Shown here: piece after piece, positions 1 through 12,454 of the stretch
Numbering within the stretch: the stretch's first letter is position 1
How the letters are laid out: the number at the start of each line of letters is the position of its first letter
NCBI RefSeq assembly: GCF_003265705.1
Contig: NW_020312817.1
Location: 34,249,820 to 34,313,819 of the forward strand
Direction: 5' to 3'
Origin: Callorhinus ursinus
Taxonomy: Eukaryota > Chordata > Mammalia > Carnivora > Otariidae
DNA: 64,000 bases
Translations under genes and position numbers: made by a program
Notes under the pieces: generated by a model
Databases searched by the model: none
What the model saw: only the letters and a program-made list of their open reading frames with translations
What the model was told of the DNA's origin: nothing

Positions 1-177
1 CTTAATATACTGTGGTATTTAACTTATTATTCCCTCTGCGTGTTTTTTCCTCAAGTTAATTTCACTTAAACACCCTGTGATGTAACTGCATTTCTGATTG
101 TCAAAATAAATTATTTTATGCACCTTATTCAAGATATAGAGGTAACTCCCTTTACACATGCTCCAGGATCTCCTTTG
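1..177. other. Unique AT-rich DNA, no feature recognised
   Basis: I see no repeat family, splice-site-flanked frame or RNA gene before the first SINE. Confidence 0.5.
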
Positions 178-189
178 AAAACAGTATGT

Positions 190-410
190 GGTGGGGAGGG
201 GCGGTCCTGGGTGGCTCAGTCAGTTAAGTGTCTGACTCTTGATTTCGGCTCAGGTCATGATCTCAGAGTCCAGAGATGGAGCCCTGAATTCGCTCTGCAC
301 TGAGCATGAAGCCTGCTTAGGATTCTCTCTCTCCCTCTGCCCCTTCCCCACCCCTAGCTTGCATAAGTGGGCATGCACACATGCTCTCTCTCTCTCTCAC
401 AAAAATAAAG
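190..410 (+). mobile_element. CAN-SINE (tRNA-Lys-derived)
   Basis: The head reads GGTCCTGGGTGGCTCAGTCA (pol III A-box region) and is followed by the CAGGTCATGATCTCAG core, a CT-rich stretch, (CT)n and an A-rich tail. A 12-bp TSD with one mismatch flanks it: AAAACAGTATGT at 178-189 and AAAATAGTATGT at 411-422. The B-box region is diverged, so this is a middle-aged, probably silent copy. The open frames running through it are repeat artefacts. Confidence 0.93.
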
Positions 411-422
411 AAAATAGTATGT

Positions 423-3400
423 ATAAGGCATTTGCCTGAAAATTTAGGGTATTCTTCAAGATTCTACTAGATCTTCAGAAGGTGGACATGGTCAAGGCAG
501 ATCAATGTAGACACCTTGAACTGTAGTGGGACCTTGTACTGCCTTATAATGCTAAGTCCTTTTAGGTCACTGACTGTGGGGTAAATTCAATTTGCATTAC
601 AAATAACATATTTCACTTTTCATTCCAATTTCACAGTTGTTTTGTGAAATCACAAAATTATGTCTTTATTTCTATTTTGTCATTTCTACATCTCTACCTT
701 TTAGTTAGAAAAGAAAGGGAAAGTGTGTAAGTAGGCTTAGGAAGCATTTCCCTGATAAAGCTGGCACAGAAATGTTAGAGCAACTTTGCACTATTTGTAA
801 TATTGGTTGTTCAGTATTTGAACAAATTTGTTTTTCAAAAACTGTCTTATTTTTTAACCTTTTCACTTTATAAAGTTCTCAAGGCCAAGGCCATGGGCCT
901 TGCCTCTGTATTATAATGTGAAATCACTACCCATTGCCTTTGCCAATCAAGGGGGGGTACCTTTCTTTCCAAAGAACACCCTGCATTTGATTTCTTATAT
1001 TTATTTCTAAGGATAAAGACTATTCTCTAAAATAGAGGTCTATAATGATTAAAAGGTAAAATGAAGAATGAATGAAATTTCTTCCCTTATGAGATTAGTA
1101 AGAGCATCAGCAAGAATGAAGAACTTCTATGCCCAGAAGTCCAAAAGAGAATGTGGAAGAACGAATAGATATTAAGAGCACAGGACTCAAATTAAGGTAG
1201 AAATAATATACCCAGCTAATATTTTCATAAAGTGAAATGATAAGCTGTACTTTTTGTTATTGTTGTTCCCTCAGCACTGCATTTCTGGAATGTTTTATTT
1301 AAGAGCTGTTTTACTGGGGACTGGCACAGTAGGAACTGATTTATGATTATGATAGTGGAACATATTTGTCATTAGTAAAAGTAATGTCTTTACAAGCAAT
1401 GGGCTAACTTGAATTGCTATGTAAGCACTGTTCATTTATATGCGATGAAGCTTCTATTTTCTTTACAGACTTCTTGCGTTTTGAAATGCATGAGCTAAAA
1501 CTGTAAAGGTATTAGTATATAAAGGTAAAATGCAAATAAATGCAATCAAAGCCTATTTAGGACTTTTTTATAAATCAGAATCATTTTTACAGAAAAAATA
1601 ATACTGTGACTTTTGAAAGCACCTATCATCACAAGTCATAAAATGATAAAAGAAGATTGACTCAGAATTACAGTAAGTTTATAGCCACACAGATTCAATT
1701 CAGTCCTTTACTAACTTTAGTCCTCATTTTAATGTTCTCCAAATTACTTTTCATATGTAACAAAGATAGTTGCATGTTAGTGGTATCTAAGAAAGGCAAA
1801 TGCACTTAAGTTTGTGAAATTAGTGTTATACTTGCTGTTTGGAAATATTAAAATGTAAACTTCTATTTTTAGTGTTGTAAAAACCATAAATCACATTTCT
1901 GCAGATTAAAATCTCAAGTCTATCTTTCTTTAAAGTACTTATGTACTTCAGAAGACTACCATGGAGCTTAAATTTTTGTCCCCAAATCGCATGGCAGTTA
2001 GGAAAAGCATATTTCGGAATCAACCCACCAAGTAACATTTTTTTATAGTAGTAATGCTGCAAACAGATAAAATGCTGACAGAGAATTCTAAGAAAATCTC
2101 CAAATCAGATCAAATTGAGACATGCTATCAATGGAAAACAAACAGAATTCTTAAGCGTAAAGTAAGGGAAATTTTTTCTTTAGAGATCTAATAATGTAGC
2201 AATATTTCAATCTAGAGTTTTGTAGATGGTGGAATTGTTTCCTGTTTAAAACAGAAGTTTTTGTTCAAAAAATTCTTGACTTTCAGTGTCATTTCTGACA
2301 ACACAGGAACATTTTTTTTTAAATTTTTTGGTTGGTTTGTTTGTTTTTCCCATGACAGGTTTCCAAATCCCTGGGCTCTTGAGTATTGCCACACATTTCT
2401 TTACCATAGAAGAGGTAAACAGGCTCGGTATCACAGTTGCTAGAATCTTTGTTTTATATACCTTATCTCAATTATATACCCTTTATTGCAATTGTGTCCA
2501 TCTGTTAGCTAGTGCAGTAAACTCCTCTAAGGGCCTCCCTCAGATAATGGATTCCTAAGTAAACGATCATTTCAGGACTCCTGGAAGCTAAGACCTCCTA
2601 TGAAGATCTAGAGTCGCAGACACTGATAAGGTTGTAAGTAATGCACAAGAATTATTTTATCTGTGTTAGTACTGTACAAGATTCAAATCAGTTGAGCACA
2701 CTGCTTCAGGTCATTTCATATTCAACTCTTGACTTTACAGGTCAACTCCTATTTCCTTTTCAGGAAAGTTGCTTTTTGAATTTTCCCATCTCTGATCAAG
2801 GATTTTCAATCAATATTAAGTTTAATGTAGTCATGTCTCAGTCCTCATCATACTGACAATTTTTAGGCAAAGCTTCATTGCCTTTCTTTGTGCCTATTCC
2901 TCTGAACAGAAATTAGAATAGCTTGATGGTAAACAAAAATCCCTTTAAGGTTTGGTAATTCATATCACAATAATATTGACAGAATAAACAGAATGGTACA
3001 TGCTTTTAAGAATATTCATATTATGTTCTCTTCTGTTTAATGTTTACCCCTCTTATTCCACAATCCCAAAAACAATATTCTGGATGGGTTTGATTTTGTT
3101 TGTAATAATTTTTAAATAATTTACTGGTATTTGGAGAAAAAAGCAGTTTCTGGTATATTTCAAAAAAAAAAGAAAAGAAAACCTCAAGATCAGCCTCAGT
3201 AGTATCATCACAATATTTCAGAAGGAAAAGAAATGCCTAATGACTTAACTGTCTGAAATGTGCTTTTAATGGGAAATAAAGTGCATAATTAGTGCAAATG
3301 ATAAGGCATGCCACTTTTCTTAGGAAAAAGACACCTTCCTTTGAGGGATGAGGTATTTCTTTTATTCTGTCTATATTCAAACACTAAATAAGGACAACAT

Positions 3401-4800
3401 TTTTATCACAGGTGTGTGCGAATTTGCATAAGCTGTGGGATGAAATACCAAAATCATTTCAATAAAATGAAAAGTAGGATATACTAGAATTAAGGGTGAG
3501 CATATAATTATCATGTTTACCATATCTTTGATGCCATGAAGCAAACCACTATGTTTAGACATACATCTGTTTCAAATAACACAAAACAGTGCAATTGCTA
3601 AAAATATTCCCTGAGAGTACACCCAACTCTGAAGAACAAAACTGTTGCTTAGATTTCTCAATGCAGCCCTCTACGTCAGGTGTTTGGATCTGCCATTCTG
3701 ACTTTAAAAAACAAACAAACAAAACAAACAAACAAAAGACCCTTTTAAATCTAATATATCTTTGTTTTTCTTAAAATTAACTTACTCCCACTGGAAAATC
3801 AAACAAACTTTTTGTCTTCACGCTTCCCAAAGCATGATGATTAACGGGTTGCTGTTATTACATCATCATCATTTTACTTCCCCTACAAAAAAAGGGAAAA
3901 ATCCATTACATTTCCAATTGCTTTTATGTCTACCTTAAAGATAGCTCCTATTATGATTCTCTGCTTTAAATGTCCATCAGAAACTTCTATATGGTTGCTA
4001 TATGAAGAATGCAGAGGAGTAAGATTATGCCAAATTCCAAATTCACATCTGTGATCAGAGTCATTTTGGGGTCAGTCGCCAACTTCATTAACCTGGCAAA
4101 GTGTTAAATAATTATTCATATATAAACTTGGCCTTCTTTTCATTCTCAAAGGTCTGCTTGGGGTATGTGCCTTTACTATTTTCTATATTTCTCAAGGTAA
4201 TTGGATATTGTGTCATTGTTTTTCAAGAGAACACATGAAAGTTAGTGGAATTCTCACCTCTGTTTACAAATGAAATCAACCTACCACTATCCCAGGAAAC
4301 TTATTTTGAAACTAGTCTTTTTAAGTTCCCCCAAATTCTTTTTAAGATATCAAGCTTAAACAAGCAATAAAGAAGCAAATAAACCAACACGTAGACAAAA
4401 AGTTCATCCTTGGATAACAGTAAAGATAGTTTGCCATTCTTCCATTAATTCATTCTTCCATGTGACTTTTCATATTTGCCATATTCTCTTTTCAAATGAC
4501 CTTCCTCCCCATTTTCTAAGCATTTTGATGAATTGCAACTCTTTAAGTTAAGCAAAAGCATCTTTATGTCTATTAGGTCACACCTATATCTGTAGCATAG
4601 AGAAGGTTAGGGGTACAGAACAAAAGCCCTGCTCTTATATGCTCTTGTAAAAAATATTAATCTAACATATAAATGTGATATAGCTATATAAAGGACATAT
4701 AAAACAAGAGCTATATTGTTACTATTAAATACTGACTGAATTCAAATCAATAGTTATAAAATATGTAATATTTTATACAATGAACAGCTCTGTACCCACA
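423..4800. other. Long unique AT-rich stretch
   Basis: About 4.4 kb contains no young transposon and no reading frame that I can relate to a protein family. The only simple repeat is an (AAAC)n tract at 3706-3737. Ancient repeats too decayed to see by eye may be present. This is one of the longest repeat-poor stretches in the window, so it is a reasonable place to look for conserved noncoding sequence. Confidence 0.45.
3706..3737. repeat. (AAAC)n simple repeat
   Basis: Interrupted AAAC units. The 61-residue open frame across it (3589-3774) ends in a Lys/Gln/Thr/Asn run made by the repeat and is not a gene. Confidence 0.8.
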
Positions 4801-5004
4801 TTTTTTTAAAAGATTTATTCACTTATTTTAGAGAGAGAGCATGCACTGAGGGTGGGCAAGTGGCAGAGGGAGAGAGAGAGAATCCCAAGGACTCCCCACT
4901 GAGTACAGAGCCTGACATGGGGCTTGATCCCAGGACACTGAGATCATGACCTGAGCCGAAATCAAGAGTCCGCTGCTTAACTGACTGTGTCACCCAGGCA
5001 ACCC
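4801..5004 (-). mobile_element. CAN-SINE, antisense
   Basis: The poly-A tail is seen as T7 at the left. It is followed by AGATTTATTCACTTATTTTA, a GA-rich block, and the complement of the head (GATCATGACCTGAGCCGAAA, ending CACCCAGGCAACCCC). The A-box complement is mutated (CTGACTGTGTCACCC), and any TSD is too degraded to call. This suggests an older copy. Confidence 0.92.
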
Positions 5005-5125
5005 CCTCCACAACACTTCTTTAAATAAAAGGTGTTGCCTTCATCTTTTAAGAGCTCTACATACCTCCCCACCATCCACTTCCCTCCTTGCTCAGATGTT
5101 ACCGCTATCCTAAATTAACTTTATT

Positions 5126-5895
5126 ACTCCCTTACTTTTATTTTTTTTATTTTTTCCTTTTTTATTGTTATGTTAATCACCATACATTACATCATTAGTT
5201 TTTGATGTAGTGTTCCATGATTCATTGTTTGTGCATAACACCCAGTGCTCCATGCAGAATGTGCCCTCTTTAATAGCCATCACCAGGCTAACCCATCCCC
5301 CCACCACCCTCCCCTCTAGAATCCTCAGCTTGTTTTTCAGAGTCCATCGTCTCTCATGGTTCGTCTCCCCCTCTGACTTACTCCCCTTCATTCTTCCCTT
5401 CCTGCTATCTTCTTTTTTTTTCCTTAACATATATTGCATTATTTGTTTAAGAGGTACAGATCTATGATTCAACAGTCTTGCACAATTCACAGCGCTCACC
5501 ATAGCACATACCCTCCTCAATGTCTATCACTCCACCACCCCATCCCTCCCACCCCCCCACCACTCCAGCAACCCTCAGTTTGTTTCCTGAGATTAAGAAT
5601 TCCTCATATCAGTGAGGTCATGTGATGCATGTCTTTCTCTGACTGACTTATTTCACTCAGCCTAACACCCTACAGTTCCATCCACGTCGTTGCAAATGGC
5701 AAGATCTCATTCCTTTTGATGGCTGCATAATATTCCATTGTGTATATATACCACCTCTTCTTTATCCATTCATCTGTCGATGGACATCTTGGCTCTTTCC
5801 ACACTTTGGCTATTGTGGACATTGATGCTATAAACATTGGGGTGCATGTACCCCTTCGGATCCCTACATTTGTATCTTTGACTCCCTTACTTTTA
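5126..5895 (-). mobile_element. 5'-truncated young LINE-1 with intact 15-bp TSD
   Basis: The L1 body is 5141-5880 on the minus strand, flanked by the identical duplication ACTCCCTTACTTTTA at 5126-5140 and 5881-5895. The T-rich left end is the poly-A tail. Read on the minus strand, it starts in the last part of ORF2 (the region encoding the conserved 'YTQWN'-like block near the ORF2 C-terminus) and continues through the 3'UTR typical of carnivoran L1. It is a dead copy of about 740 bp with no promoter and no complete ORF. The frames at 5173-5520 (-), 5210-5467 (+) and 5434-5625 (+) fall inside it and are not genes. The wording of the 3'UTR fits arctoid carnivores. Confidence 0.95.
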
Positions 5896-7197
5896 AAAAC
5901 AGTTTTGCCACATTTTTTGAATCCCTAAACAAGTATTATTTAATTTTTTGAATGTTTTTGTGTATGATACAAATAAATTTTTTACTATGTTTTCTGCAAC
6001 TTATTCTTTTGGTATTTTGTTTCTCAGAGTTATCCGTATTGTTAAAAAACAAAACTGTAGCTTATTATTTTCATGACAATATCATATTCTATTGTACAAA
6101 TAAACAATTTTTGTGTCCATTTCAGAACTGATGAGTTTTTCAATTGTTCCCAGCCCTCTTATGATTATAAATCGTGCTATTATGAACATTCTAGCACAGA
6201 TTCCTAATGCTCATATGCCATGACTCAAAACTATTTCATGTTACAAAGCCCTTGGGTAGCTCATAGAAGCCTCTCCTGCTGTTTTTATAATGATGTTATA
6301 AGAATTAAACATTTTACACATTTAAATAAGTAAAATAATGGAGTTAAAATAAAACCAATTGTTTGAAAATACAATTAAAACATTTTTAAAATAAGTGTTA
6401 AAGTAATAAATTTCTTTAATCTCATTTGAAAAAAATCTAACAGTTGTGTAATTACTGCTAAAATTTCAAAGAAATGGTTAGCATAAATTATATTTGGGAA
6501 TATCATAAAAACCATAATGTGGTATGATCATATCTATAATTTCTGTGGTGATAAATCCTAGGTATTGCTAATACTACTGGTAGATCGTTCCCTTTGTTCA
6601 AAATTGAAGGAAATGCTAACTTTCAGTTAAAAGTTAACGAAAAAAAACATGAAATATTTTTCCCATCTAAGAGCACAGACTCTCTGAAATCTATTCACAT
6701 ACCTTCTGAGGGTCCATGGACCTCAGTCAAAAACCTCTGATCTGAAATCATTTAACTAAATGATTCCAAATTTTTTACCAAAATTATTTTCTCAATTTAT
6801 ACTCACAATTACTATATAATAAGAGTTTTCATTATTTCACATCTTTTCAACACTTGATATTGTCAGACTTAAAATTGTTGTCCTTGTTGAAGTAAAATGG
6901 CATCTGGCAATGGCTTTAATTTACATTTCTGTGATTTTTATGACATTGGGAACCTTACTACATGTTTATTAACCACTTGTGTTTCTACTTCTGTGAAATA
7001 ACTGTTCATGTTTTTGTTCATATGTCTTGTTGAGCTGTGGGAGCTCTTTATATTCTCTGGAAAAAAAATTGTGTTGTTAATACTTCTTGAAAAAGTTTGT
7101 CTTCAATTTTGTGGTACCCTTTGATAAATGAAAGTTGCTCTAATCAAAATTATTAATCTTATAACATTCCTATTTTTAGTCTTAAAATCTCTATCCT

Positions 7198-7411
7198 GAT
7201 TTTATTTATTTATTTACTTATTTATTTTGAGAGACAGAGAGAGACCGTGTGAGTGGAATGGGGGGGACAGAGGGAGAGGGGGAGATAGAATCTTAAGCAG
7301 ATTCCATGCTGAGTGCAAAGACCCACACAGGGCTTGGTCTCACGACCCTGAGATCATTACCTGAGCTGAAATCAAGAGGCAGATGCTTAACTGGCTGAGC
7401 CACCCGGGCAC
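7198..7411 (-). mobile_element. CAN-SINE, antisense, nested in old L1
   Basis: (TTTA)n/T-rich tail, GA-rich block, then the complement of the SINE head ending CTGAGCCACCCGGGCAC. A short TSD of about 9 bp, CTCTATCC(T/C), lies at 7189-7197 and 7412-7420. It interrupts the ancient antisense L1. Confidence 0.93.
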
Positions 7412-7737
7412 CTCTATCCCAACTTTAAAGTCCTAAGTTTTATGTTGTCTTCTATAGGTCTTTTACTTGAAATTTAAGCCTTTAATAATCAACGGTATGC
7501 TTGAGACAGCTTGCACGGGCTTACAAGAACCAATTATTACATTTTTAGAAATTTGGGCAGCTGGAAGCCATCACATGGACAGGATGAAATTGGCCATGAT
7601 GGTAATACGTACAATGCAGAAACTTGCAAACACTGAAAATCAGAGTTTTTTTTATTTATTTGGTGTTTCTTTCAGAGAGGACGTCTGGTTTTTAAACATG
7701 TATCACCACACATTTGTATTTATTCCATCTACAACTG

Positions 7738-7740
<3 letters not shown>

Positions 7741-7770
<30 letters not shown>
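7741..7770. repeat. (TA)15 microsatellite
   Basis: Uninterrupted TA dinucleotides. A shorter (TA)n lies near 7890-7905. The 121-residue open frame at 7467-7832 reads Tyr-Ile repeats through the tract and is an artefact. Confidence 0.95.
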
Positions 7771-7773
<3 letters not shown>

Positions 7774-8530
7774 ATCACTTGCTAGAGAACTTGCCCTTTC
7801 CTTATTCATCTAGAATGCCAATTTTGTCATAAATCAATATTTCATGCATACACGGGACTGTTAGTGAGCTCTCTAACACTTACATTGATCATATATATAT
7901 ATATAAAACCATACAATAATTTCAGGTATCTGAAAAGGCATTCTAAATTGTTTCTTAGGAGTGTTTTGTCTATTTTTATCTTTGATCTTCCACATAAAAT
8001 TAAAAATCATCTCTCAAGTCTCACAGAATACTCCGTTAGAACTTCTATTAGAAAATTATATTAATTCTACAGACCAATCTGGGCATAACTGAACAGTTAC
8101 CACATTAGGTTTTCCTACCATTAGTGTAATGCCATTGATGTAGATCTTTAAAAAGGCTTCAAATTAGGTTTTATAATTTTCTCAAAAGCACTTGTACATG
8201 TTATATTTATTAGTGGCATTTTATTTATAACATTATTGGTATGCTTATTAAATTTCACTTACCGATAGTTTTTCCTAGTGTATATAAATGCAATTAATTT
8301 TTATACTTTGATTTTTGCATTCAAACTTGCCATGCCCTCTTACCGAATCTAATGCATTTTCTGGGTGCACTTTGAGGTTTTCTATCTAATAATCATTGTA
8401 ATAATGAAATTAGGAATCTTCTTTTCCAATTCTTATAATTTTTATTTCTTTTCCTTTTTTTATTGTTTAGGAAAAGATTTTGTTAGGAAAGATTGTGAAA
8501 ACAGTGGCAATAGCAGGCACCCTACTTCTT

Positions 8531-8755
8531 TTTTTTGAGCTTTATTTATTTATTTTAGAGATTGAAAGAGAGAGAGAAAGAGAGCAGTGGGGAAGGGCAG
8601 AGGGAGAAGGATACGGAGTCTTAGGCAAACTCCACGCTCAGTGTCAAGCACAATGTGGGGCTCTATCTCATGACCCTGAGATCACGACCCTGAGATCACA
8701 ACCTGAGCCTAAACCAAGAGTTGGCACTTAACCCACCGAACCACTGAGGCGCCCT
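8531..8755 (-). mobile_element. CAN-SINE, antisense, with 16-bp TSD
   Basis: The TSD is AGGCACCCTACTTCTT at 8515-8530 and AGGCACCTCACTTCTT at 8756-8771 (two mismatches). The tail is at the left and the head complement ends GAGGCGCC. The core carries a small internal duplication of the 'GACCCTGAGATCAC' block (about 8671-8700). It is nested in the antisense ancient L1. Confidence 0.94.
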
Positions 8756-9544
8756 AGGCACCTCACTTCTTATACAAACATTAGAGTATGATGTTTTCTG
8801 TAGGTTTATGGTAAATATCTTTTAACAGATTAAGAAAGTTATCTTTTCTTATTACTCTGTTAAGAAATACTTACTGTATTTTATGACATTGAATATAGTG
8901 AAATTATTATATGATTTACCCTTGTTTCGTTTTTTAAAACTTGGTAAATGGTAATAGATGATTTTCTAATGTCAAATGAAACTTGCTTTGAGGGAGATAA
9001 ACTGGTCTTAGTAGTGATATAGTAACTCCTTTAAATGTGGCTGGCTTTACTTTGATAATATTTTAATCAGAATCTTTCTCATCTATATTCAATGTGTATG
9101 ATTTGTAATTTTCTCTCTTCTTCAGTCCTTGATATATTTTTGTGTCTAAGTTTTGGAAGCATTATAAAATATGTTGGTTAGTGTGATTTTTTCTATTCTT
9201 TGGAATTCTCTGTGAACAACTGAATTTGTTTCTTCCTTAAATGACTGAAGAACTTGCATATAAAACCATTTGCATATAAAACTCTATTTGTAGGATGGTT
9301 TTTAACTACAGCTCTAATTCTATCCTTGATGTGGGAATTGTTTGGCTTTTTTTTTTTTTACCTTAATTCCATTTTGAGGAACTGAATTTTTCTAGGGATT
9401 TGCCATTTCATGTAAGTTTTCCAAATGTGCTGGCATAAAGTCCTTAATACTATTCTTATCCTTTTTCTAATTTTTATATGCTCTCTAGTCATGTCTACTT
9501 TTTTACTCCTAATATTTGTGCCTTCTCTCTTTTTTTGTAATCAG

Positions 9545-9890
9545 TGTTACTGAGACAGATAGTTTGACAGATAAAGATAGCTATCCTGGGTTATCCAGTA
9601 AAGTCGGGTCTAATCACATGAGCTCTTAAAAGTGGAAGACAGGTGTGTGGGGTGGGGGAGAGTGTTAGTGGGTCAGAAAGATGCAACATGATAAAACCCA
9701 CTGACATTTTAGCTCAGTGAGTCCATAGCACACTTCTGACCTACAGAACTGTAAGAGAATAAATCTGTATTGGTTGAAGCTACTAACTTTGCAGCAGTGT
9801 GTAATGGCAGCAATACAACTATGATAGCCTATAAATTTGTTTCTAAGTATCCCCACTTTAGCTGCGTCACACATGTATTTTTTAAATATT
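9545..9890 (+). mobile_element. MLT1-type MaLR LTR fragment
   Basis: The middle and 3' part of an MLT1 LTR is visible: CTATCCTGGGTTATCCAG, CTCTTAAAAGTGGAAGACAG, then the 3' block GACCTACAGAACTGTAAGAG with AATAAATCTGTATTGG. The 5' end is missing and the terminal 'AAACTAATACA' is lost. It sits inside the antisense L1, so it inserted after that element. Confidence 0.7.
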
Positions 9891-11059
9891 TTGTCTTTTT
9901 GTCATTGTTTAGTTATCAAATTTTAAAACTGTATTTTTGGTTTCTTGTTCATGTATACATTATCTAGAAATGTTTCCTAATTTCCAAACATATCAGTTTT
10001 ATTCTAGTCATCTTTTTGACTGAATTCGTACACTGTAATCAGAGATTTTTTTTTTATTGTGAATAACACAATTTTTCATAGCATAATACATGGTCATTTT
10101 TTAAATATCCTTTGTGTTTTTGAAAACAGTATGTATTCTTAACTTGTTGAGTACAGTATAGCCCCCACATTAGATAAAGTTTATTAACTGGGCTTTAAGT
10201 GCTCTATATCCTAAGTTTTGGGGGCAGCTTTATTTATAAATGAGTAAAAGTTTTTTTAAGAACCCACTATATGGTAGATATGTTTATTTCTCTCTGTAAT
10301 TTTAGCATTTTAAAAATTTACATATTTTGAGGTTATATTTCTTGGATTTAAATTTAAGTAGCTATATTTTCTTGGTAAATTGATATTAAGTAGTAACACA
10401 TTATCTCCAGAATGACTTTTGACTTACAGTGTACCTTGCTTAAAATTAGATATGTACCGAACTATCTTTTGTGTATGTTCCAGTTTCACCTGGCATACAT
10501 TTTCCATTTTTTATTCAACCTTTCTTTATTCTAGTGTCTGAGGTATGCTTCTTACAAATAGTGAATATCTGAAATTAGTATTTTTATCCAGTTTGACATT
10601 TTTTTGTCTTTACTACATTTAGTCTATTTACATTTGTTTTAATTTCTGATATATTAGCACTTTTCTTCTATTTTATTTTGTTTTCTCAAGGTTTTCCTAG
10701 CTTTGTGAAATAGGATTTCCTATTAGACTTGTCACTCCTGTCTCCTACATACCTTCATGCATACAAATTGAATCTCAAGTTTACTGTATTTCACAAGCAC
10801 TCTTCATAGGAAAGTAGACTTTAGTGCTCAGATCGCCTCTCTTTGTTCCCTTTTTGATTCATTTATTCAGCTTCTGATTATTTGCACATGATTGTCTGCT
10901 CTTGATTCATTTAAAAATGTGTTAACCCAATATTTTGTTGTTTTTATTGGAAAGATTAGTCTGAGTATCTATCCTGCCTTACTACCAAGCAAGAAACATC
11001 ATTATGATTTTTTTAACACTATAAACTTACAGAATGTCAGTGTAAAAAAATAAAATCCT

Positions 11060-12015
11060 GTCATTATATACAAGTAATCTTTATATCTATCTGTTAAAAA
11101 ATTGGAAATGACACTCTCAACAAGTCCACTATTGTTAATATCATTACTCTAAGCCAAAATCTGTGAACTCTCAAACTGTAAACTTTCTCACCTAACACAG
11201 AAAACATTTCCTGTAATAATGCATGGCAGCATATTGTAGGAGTTTAACAAATATTTATTGAATAAATTAATGAATGATTATATTATGCTTTTACTGTTAT
11301 AAGATAACTAGTTTCTGTCAAGCCATTTTCCTGTATATTTTTCTAATTTCTTTTTAAATCTAGCCAGTAAGAAATTGTTCTGCTTTCTAAAGGTTACTTT
11401 TGCTTAAAAAATATAATGTACTTATGTTAGTGGGGTCTCATTAAATAAAAAATAAATTAGTTTAAGGTCATCGATCTTAGAGTGTGCTATTTTAAAAGTG
11501 ATAGGTAAGCACACTAAATAGTATGGGATATTAGTTATGTAGTGTCTAGAATTAAAAATTTCACTGAGCAAGAGCCTGCTTCTCAAATATCAACATATTC
11601 CAGTATTATAACAGCTTTTGTTTGGTTTATCACTGATAGCTCTTTTTGTCAAATCATTTTCACATTTGTCACTCATCATTACCCCCAAATGTAAAGCATT
11701 TTTCCTCATGGTGATTAGTTTGGTAATGTATAAGACTACAGAAAAAAATAGGGTGACCTTAAATACCACACATAGTACTGTCACAGATGAATTCTTGTGA
11801 TGTCACCACCATATGTTGTACTATTTTACAAGTTCTAAAATAAGCTATTTAGGTTAATGTTGACAGTATTATCCTATACTTAGTATAATCTGCCCTTAAA
11901 CATTCTCTAGGTATGAGATTTCTGAAGCAATATATTCTTGCTAAAAAAAGCAATGTCCTTGCATAATGTTAGTAAAGACATTCTGACAGTCTGTATCAGG
12001 CAGGATCCCTTTCTT
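11060..12015. other. Unique AT-rich DNA with an L2/MIR-like tail
   Basis: Around 11215-11280 there is a short stretch resembling the 3' tail of L2/MIR ('...TTTAACAAATATTTATTGAATAAAT...'). Otherwise I recognise nothing. Confidence 0.4.
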
Positions 12016-12075
12016 ATACACTATTCCCAGTAGTCTCATTTTGCTTTGTGCAAATGAGACTATGAATAGTTGTAT
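12016..12075. repeat. 22-bp imperfect hairpin (inverted repeat)
   Basis: Three stems stack: ATACA/TGTAT (12016-12020 with 12071-12075), CTATTC/GAATAG (12021-12026 with 12064-12069) and TAGTCTCATTT/AAATGAGACTA (12031-12041 with 12052-12062). One bulged T (12070), a 4:1 internal loop and a 10-nt terminal loop separate them. The shape resembles a short pre-miRNA or a tiny MITE. Nothing shows that it is transcribed. Confidence 0.8.
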
Positions 12076-12454
12076 CCACTTTGACTATATGACTATCCAT
12101 ATTTGACTACAAATATGAAAAGACATCCTTTAAGCAGAATACTTGGTGATATCTGAGATGCTTAAAAATTACCTTCAGTACCTGAACTGCATAAAATCTA
12201 AGAAGACTTATGCATTGCTCTATCTGTTAATCATCATATTTCTTGTTATAAATTATATTGATTTTCCTACTCTAAAATAAAATTAAGAAATTCTTAAGAA
12301 CACTTCATTTTTCAAAGATAATTGTTGACATTATATACCCTATCAAATGTAGAACTGTCCTAGTTTAAGCCTTTATTGTGCTCATTGGGTCATTTACCTT
12401 TGTCAACACCACTATATCTTCGTGTTTATTAATAGCAATACAGTGAAATGTATA

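Larger units (their letters stand above)
5940..10940 (-). mobile_element. Ancient antisense LINE-1 (L1M-type), heavily decayed and interrupted
   Basis: Successive plus-strand segments resemble the reverse complement of L1 ORF2, in order from its 3' end. They are: the ORF2 end (about 6000-6210), a downstream block (6840-7190), the reverse-transcriptase region (8100-8530 and 8780-9530, e.g. TTTGTAGGATGGTTTTTAAC near 9290), and a more 5' block (about 10450-10700). Two SINEs (7198-7411, 8531-8755) and an MLT1-like LTR (9545-9890) interrupt it. All frames are broken. The family is recognised by eye only, so the subfamily and the outer limits are approximate. Confidence 0.7.

Noticed and set aside
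5173..5520. 115-residue minus frame and its similar counterpart at 15495-15713
   Set aside because: The similarity between them looked like a gene family, but both are the 3'UTR of the same L1.
7467..7832. 121-residue frame with a Tyr-Ile run
   Set aside because: The run is the (TA)15 microsatellite, and the rest is in decayed L1.
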